A stretch of 64,000 nucleotides of DNA from Tatumella terrea (GTDB lineage: Bacteria > Pseudomonadota > Gammaproteobacteria > Enterobacterales > Enterobacteriaceae). This document shows, piece after piece, positions 59,923-64,000 of the stretch. Under the pieces are notes generated by a model that saw only the letters and a list, made by a program, of their open reading frames with translations, was not told where the DNA came from and ran no database searches. Positions within the stretch are counted from its first letter, which is position 1. Each line of letters opens with the position of its first letter. A program made the translations under genes and the position numbers. The stretch spans positions 62,001 to 126,000 of the forward strand of contig NZ_BAAAFX010000010.1 in the NCBI RefSeq assembly GCF_039523755.1, written 5' to 3'.

Positions 59923-61797
59923 ATGACTGATATTCAAACCACTTTTTCCGATCTGGGCCTTAACGAATCTATCCTGTCTGCGCTGAATGACATGGGATAC
60001 GTTAAACCATCGCCAATCCAGGCGGCCTGTATTCCACACCTGCTGGCAGGTCGTGATGTCCTGGGTATGGCTCAGACCGGCAGTGGTAAAACAGCGGCAT
60101 TCTCTCTGCCATTGCTGAACAACATTGATCCTGCCCTGAAAGCACCTCAGATCCTGGTGCTGGCGCCAACGCGTGAGCTGGCGGTACAGGTAGGCGAAGC
60201 CTGTAATGAATTTTCCAAACACATGCGCGGTGTAAACGTCCTGGCCCTGTACGGTGGTCAGCGTTATGACGTTCAGCTGCGCGCCCTGCGTCAGGGACCA
60301 CAGATTGTTGTGGGTACTCCTGGCCGTCTGCTGGACCACCTGAAACGCGGTACCCTGGATCTTTCCAACCTGCGTGGTCTGGTACTGGATGAAGCTGACG
60401 AAATGCTGCGCATGGGCTTCATCGAAGACGTAGAAACGATTATGGCTCAGATCCCTGAAGGCCATCAGACTGCGCTGTTCTCTGCGACGATGCCTGAAGC
60501 GATTCGTCGCATCACACGTCGCTTTATGAAAGATCCACAGGAAGTCCGTATCCAGTCAAGCGTTACCACGCGCCCTGATATCAGCCAGTCTTACTGGACT
60601 GCTTATGGCCGTAAGAGTGATGCTCTGGTTCGTTTTCTGGAAGCCGAAGATTTCGATGCGGCAATCATCTTCGTTCGTACCAAGAATGCCACGCTGGAAG
60701 TCGCAGAAACGCTGGAGCGTAACGGCTACAGCAGTGCTGCCCTGAACGGTGATATGAACCAGTCACTGCGTGAGCAGACCCTGGAGCGCCTGAAAGATGG
60801 TCGCCTGGATATCCTGATTGCGACAGACGTTGCTGCACGTGGTCTGGATGTTGAGCGTATCAGCCTGGTCGTTAACTATGATATCCCGCTGGATGCTGAA
60901 TCTTACGTTCACCGTATCGGCCGTACCGGTCGTGCAGGTCGTACCGGTCGTGCGCTGTTGTTCGTAGAGAACCGCGAGCGTCGTCTGCTGCGTAACATCG
61001 AACGCACCATGAAGCTGACTATCCCTGAAGTTGAACTGCCGAATGCGGAACTGCTGAGTACCCGTCGTCAGGCGAAATTTGCTGAACGTGTTCAGCAGCA
61101 GCTGGAAAGCAGCGATCTGGATCAGTACCGTGCACTGCTGGAGAAATTATCTCCTCAGGAAGATCTGGATATGGAAACTCTGGCCGCAGCACTGCTGAAA
61201 ATGGCTCAGGGCGAACGTCCGCTGATCGTTCCTGCTGATGCACCTCGTCCTGCGCGTCGCGAATTCCGTGACCGTGATGAGCGTAGCGACCGTGGTGGCC
61301 GTGACGATCGTCGTGGTAACCGTGAACGTGATGGCGGTGACCGTCCGCGTCGCGAACGTCGTGATGTGGGTGATATGCAGATGTACCGCATTGAAGTTGG
61401 CCGTGATGATGGTGTTGAAGTACGTCACATTGTTGGTGCTATCGCCAACGAAGGTGATATCAGCAGCCGTTACATTGGTAACATCAAACTGTTCGGTACT
61501 CACTCAACGATCGAATTACCGAAAGGTATGCCGGGTGAAATCCTGCAGCACTTCACCAAGACGCGTATTCTGAACAAACCGATGAATATGCAACTGATTG
61601 GTGATGCACAGCCACAGTCCCGTGAACCACGTCGTGGTGGCCGTGACGGCGGTCGTGAAGGTGGTCGTGAGGGCGGCGGACGTCGTTTCTCAGACCGTCG
61701 TGAAGGTGGCCGTGGTTCTTTCAGCGGTAACCGTGAAGGCCGTGGTCCGCGTCGTGAAGACGGTGCAGCACCGGCTCCGCGTCGTCGCGAGTACTAA
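59923..61797 (+). CDS. deaD: Cold-shock DEAD-box RNA helicase DeaD/CsdA
   Basis: DeaD unwinds RNA in ribosome assembly and cold-shock messenger decay. The 624 residues have Walker A AQTGSGKT (50-57), PTRELA, LDEADEM, the SAT motif, ARGLDV and HRIGRTGRAGR, an RNA-binding domain (MQMYRIEVGRDDGVEVRHIV) and an Arg/Gly-rich tail. The ATG at 59923 is chosen; a GTG nine bases earlier sits too close to AAGAGG. The Arg/Asp repeats at 61260-61360 and Arg/Gly repeats at 61620-61790 are low-complexity. Confidence 0.97.
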   Translation: MTDIQTTFSDLGLNESILSALNDMGYVKPSPIQAACIPHLLAGRDVLGMAQTGSGKTAAFSLPLLNNIDPALKAPQILVLAPTRELAVQVGEACNEFSKHMRGVNVLALYGGQRYDVQLRALRQGPQIVVGTPGRLLDHLKRGTLDLSNLRGLVLDEADEMLRMGFIEDVETIMAQIPEGHQTALFSATMPEAIRRITRRFMKDPQEVRIQSSVTTRPDISQSYWTAYGRKSDALVRFLEAEDFDAAIIFVRTKNATLEVAETLERNGYSSAALNGDMNQSLREQTLERLKDGRLDILIATDVAARGLDVERISLVVNYDIPLDAESYVHRIGRTGRAGRTGRALLFVENRERRLLRNIERTMKLTIPEVELPNAELLSTRRQAKFAERVQQQLESSDLDQYRALLEKLSPQEDLDMETLAAALLKMAQGERPLIVPADAPRPARREFRDRDERSDRGGRDDRRGNRERDGGDRPRRERRDVGDMQMYRIEVGRDDGVEVRHIVGAIANEGDISSRYIGNIKLFGTHSTIELPKGMPGEILQHFTKTRILNKPMNMQLIGDAQPQSREPRRGGRDGGREGGREGGGRRFSDRREGGRGSFSGNREGRGPRREDGAAPAPRRREY

Positions 61798-61851
61798 TCC
61801 GCAGGACGGGCAGATAAGGAGAGCACTCTGAATTTGCCCGCCATGCTGAAT

Positions 61852-61889
61852 AAAAAAAGCGAGGGGATTATCCCCTCGCTTTTTTTTTA
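61852..61889 (+). terminator. Rho-independent terminator of deaD
   Basis: AAAAAAAGCGAGGGGAT and ATCCCCTCGCTTTTTTTTT form a long stem with symmetric A and T tracts, so it could also stop transcripts from the other strand coming through the repeats. Confidence 0.92.
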
Positions 61890-61906
61890 ACGGTGTCCGA
61901 AAATCT

Positions 61907-62062
61907 CTGCCTGACTGCCTGACTGCCTGACTGCCTGACTGCCTGACTGACTGCCTGACTGCCTGACTGCCTGACTGCCTGACTGCCTGACTGCCTGACT
62001 GCCTGACTGCCTGACTGCCTGACTGCCTGACTGCCTGACTGCCTGACTGCCTGACTGCCTGA
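61907..62062. repeat. Tandem array of an 8-bp unit (CTGCCTGA)
   Basis: Five perfect copies of CTGCCTGA (61907-61946), a lone CTGA (61947-61950), then 14 perfect copies (61951-62062). The unit is itself two near-identical 4-mers (CTGC, CTGA), and the extra CTGA fits slipped-strand copying. On the minus strand the array is open in all three frames and would read SGSQAVRQ over and over; on the plus strand TGA recurs in every frame. It lies between the deaD terminator and the end of yhbW, where mtr is found in E. coli. Confidence 0.97.
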
Positions 62063-62066
62063 CCGG

Positions 62067-62196
62067 ATCACATCACATCACATCACATCACATCATTACT
62101 GCATCACATCATTACTGCATCACATCATTACTGCATCACATCATTACTGCATCACATCATTACTGCATCACTGCATTACTGCATCACTGCATTACT
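62067..62196. repeat. Second tandem array: CATCA 5-mers, then 16-bp units
   Basis: After a CCGG junction come an ATCA and five CATCA units (62067-62095), then TTACT, four copies of GCATCACATCATTACT (62101-62164) and two of GCATCACTGCATTACT (62165-62196). The last copy overlaps the end of yhbW, including its TAA stop (62192-62194), which suggests the array grew outward from the gene end. Both unit types share the GCATCA and ATTACT parts. Confidence 0.95.
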
Positions 62197-63208
62197 GCAT
62201 CAGTGACTGTGCCGCCGCCATCGCCAGAGAGAAGGAATAAATTCTGGAATCAGGGTCAAAAATCTGACCGTTAACGATGATCTCATCGGCCTGATATTGC
62301 TGCTGTAAGGCAGCCATTCCCTGCGCCACCGACTGCTGATCGCCGACCAGCGACATCCCTAATGCCCGCTCCACGCCATATTTTTCTGCCGGAGACCACA
62401 GCGGATCCATGGTTTCTACCGGCTCAGGCAGAGGGCCTGGCATACCGCGGCGCAGGTTAATAAACTGCTGTTGCTGGGAGGTAAACAGGAAGCGTGCTCT
62501 GGCCTTACTTTCCGCGGCAATCACATTCACCCCGATAATCACATACGGTTCAGCCAGTCGTGAGGACGGCCTGAATTTTTCACGGTACAGCGTGAGCGCG
62601 TCGGCGAGCATATCCGGGGCGAAATGCGAGGCAAAAGCAAAGGGCAGGCCCAGCTGCGCAGCAAGTTGTGCGCTATAGAGGCTGGAGCCTAATAACCATA
62701 CCGGAATCTGTAACCCGACACCCGGCACCGGCTGGACGTCAAAATGGCTGCCTGCCGGCGCATCAAACCAGCGGATAAGCTGTTCAATATCCTGCGGGAA
62801 ACTTTCTTCATGGCTGCCCGACAGATGCCGGCGTAAGGCCATCATGGTGCGCTGGTCTGACCCGGGCGCCCGGCCTATCCCGAGATCAATTCGTCCGGGG
62901 TAGAGTGTTGCCAGGGTTCCGAACTGTTCAGCTATCACCAGCGGGGAATGGTTAGGGAGCATCACACCGCCTGATCCCAGCCGCAGATGTGTGGTGTTGG
63001 CCGCCAGATATCCAATCAGTACTGAGGTGGCCGCACTGGCAATGCCGGTCATATTATGGTGTTCGGCCAGCCAGTAGCGGTGAAATCCCGCGGATTCCGC
63101 ATATTTCACTAATGCCAGTGAGTTGCTGAAGGCAGCCTGCACGGAGGACTGCGCCGGCACCGGGGCGAGATCTAATACAGAGAGCTTAAAGGGTTTGAGA
63201 CAGGACAT
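62192..63208 (-). CDS. yhbW: Luciferase-like flavin-dependent monooxygenase YhbW
   Basis: A LuxA-family enzyme of unknown substrate, expected to use reduced FMN. The 338 residues (335 in E. coli) include YWLAEHHNMTGIASAATSV, LGSGGVMLPNHSPLVIAEQF and PVWLLGSSLYSAQLAAQLGL, typical of the family. The ATG at 63208 follows AAAGG; a longer in-frame start at 63235 is less likely. The C-terminal codons (SLMQ, stop) run into the 16-bp repeat array, so the end of the protein may differ between strains. Confidence 0.94.
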   Translation of the reverse strand: MSCLKPFKLSVLDLAPVPAQSSVQAAFSNSLALVKYAESAGFHRYWLAEHHNMTGIASAATSVLIGYLAANTTHLRLGSGGVMLPNHSPLVIAEQFGTLATLYPGRIDLGIGRAPGSDQRTMMALRRHLSGSHEESFPQDIEQLIRWFDAPAGSHFDVQPVPGVGLQIPVWLLGSSLYSAQLAAQLGLPFAFASHFAPDMLADALTLYREKFRPSSRLAEPYVIIGVNVIAAESKARARFLFTSQQQQFINLRRGMPGPLPEPVETMDPLWSPAEKYGVERALGMSLVGDQQSVAQGMAALQQQYQADEIIVNGQIFDPDSRIYSFSLAMAAAQSLMQ

Positions 63209-63303
63209 AAGTATACCTTTATCATACCGAAGCACCTGGCAGTCGCCAGCAGGGCGATGCTGAAAGCATCCCCCTGAATGTAGCGTCTTTCGGTGGCGAA
63301 TAC

Positions 63304-64000
63304 CTACGCGGATTGTGCCCCGATGCTCGTCTCCAGTGCCATCCCCTCGATATTATGCCAGTAGCCATTACAGTGAGTCCGTTTATCCAGCGTGAACGGC
63401 ATCTCTGCCTGCTGATTACGGCGAAATTCGTGGATTAAGGCCGGAGTCTCTGTATCCTGAGGCGATATCCGCAGCACATCGACCAGCGACTGCATGGCGG
63501 ATTGCTCATTGCCCAGATGGTAGCAATAACTGCTGAGGGTCTGGATACCATTCAGTACAAAGACCGGCTGTCCTTCCCGTGACAGTACTTCACGACCCTG
63601 CGGATAGCGCAGACAGCAAGTTTCACAATGGTCTTTATCACGATTTTCTGAACGCGCCGTAAAGCAGCGTGCCGACAGGGCCAGCGGCAGATGACCGTAA
63701 CCGAAAACCTCCACTTCAAACCGATCCCGGAAGCCGTCACGCTCACACGCTTCCAGTAATGCGGTCAGCCAGTCGCGGGAAAGTTCTACCGGCATACACC
63801 AGCGCACCATGCCCTGTTTTAGCAGTATCTTCAGGCTGGCAGCGTTATAGATGTTCAGTGCCGGACCAGCGACAAAGGGTAACCGGTGGGTAGCGGCCAG
63901 ATTCACGGTGCCCATATCACAGGCTTCCACCATGAATTCACCGTTATCCACATAGCGTCTCAGCTCTTTCAGCTCAGACGGCGACTGTAATAAGGCCAGC
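63304..64000 (-). CDS. ubiV: O2-independent ubiquinone biosynthesis protein UbiV (5' end outside window)
   Basis: UbiV (YhbV) is a U32-family iron-sulfur protein that works with UbiU to hydroxylate the ubiquinone ring without oxygen. About 232 C-terminal residues are present. Visible motifs are LKILLKQGMVRWCMPVELSR, VFGYGHLPLALSARCFTARS and the cluster-binding cysteines in DHCETCC. The start and the first roughly 60 residues lie beyond the window, where ubiU would be expected. It is on the same strand as yhbW, 95 bases upstream of it. Confidence 0.95.
   Translation of the reverse strand, partial: LALLQSPSELKELRRYVDNGEFMVEACDMGTVNLAATHRLPFVAGPALNIYNAASLKILLKQGMVRWCMPVELSRDWLTALLEACERDGFRDRFEVEVFGYGHLPLALSARCFTARSENRDKDHCETCCLRYPQGREVLSREGQPVFVLNGIQTLSSYCYHLGNEQSAMQSLVDVLRISPQDTETPALIHEFRRNQQAEMPFTLDKRTHCNGYWHNIEGMALETSIGAQSA

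Noticed and set aside
61868..62071. Open frame on the minus strand reading SGSQAVRQ repeats
   Set aside because: It is a by-product of the 8-bp array, which is open in all three minus frames; it has no ribosome-binding site and no similarity to a known protein.
61907..62196. CRISPR array
   Set aside because: The repeat units abut directly without unique spacers, and no cas genes are nearby.

Overview
The window is a chromosomal segment of an enterobacterium (order Enterobacterales). Almost every gene has a clear Escherichia coli K-12 counterpart, and the order follows the K-12 71-72 min region (gltB, arcB, mtgA, npr-rapZ-ptsN, rpoN, lpt/kds, mla, murA, ispB, rplU-rpmA, obgE, dacB, greA, ftsH, folP, glmM, secG, nusA-infB, pnp, deaD, yhbW, ubiV). 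Several K-12 genes are missing from their usual places: yhcC, elbB, an intact hpf, yhbE, argG, yhbX and mtr. This fits an Erwiniaceae-like lineage with a somewhat reduced genome (Pantoea/Tatumella type), but the genus cannot be settled by reading alone. No insertion sequence, prophage or CRISPR array was found.

Layout. 1-6914: gltB (partial) and arcB diverge; the small RNA arcZ lies antisense just past arcB, followed by a gene-free stretch and mtgA. 6927-14904 (minus strand): the nitrogen phosphotransferase genes npr, rapZ and ptsN, a decayed hpf, rpoN, the lipopolysaccharide transport genes lptB, lptA and lptC, the Kdo genes kdsC and kdsD, and yrbG. 15131-19980 (plus strand): the phospholipid transport operon mlaFEDCB, ibaG and murA. 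20126-24112: sfsB and ispB (minus), rplU, rpmA and obgE (plus).

24181-41028 holds a complete catecholate siderophore locus set between obgE and dacB: entH-entA-entB-entE-entC (minus), fepB-fepD-fepG-fepC (plus), entF-ybdZ-fes (minus) and fepA (plus). Its internal order is that of the E. coli enterobactin cluster, but entD, entS and fepE are absent. Fur-box-like sequences sit in the two divergent control regions (entC/fepB and fes/fepA). Together the genes make enterobactin from chorismate and serine, bring back the ferric complex through FepA, FepB and FepDGC, and release the iron with Fes.

41099-61797 is the housekeeping part: dacB, greA, yhbY, the rlmE-ftsH pair behind a heat-shock-type promoter, folP, glmM, secG, tRNA-Leu(GAG), initiator tRNA-Met, rimP-nusA-infB-rbfA-truB-rpsO-pnp, nlpI, a yrbN-like leader peptide and deaD. 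61907-62196 carries two adjacent tandem-repeat arrays (units of 8 and 16 bp) between the convergent deaD and yhbW; the second array runs into the end of yhbW and includes its stop codon. The window ends inside ubiV.

The observations most worth checking are the two repeat arrays, the decayed hpf, the reduced and re-wired enterobactin locus, an NtrC-type palindrome between gltB and arcB, and a possible unannotated small RNA upstream of mtgA. Comparisons with E. coli proteins and gene order are from memory, not from a search.
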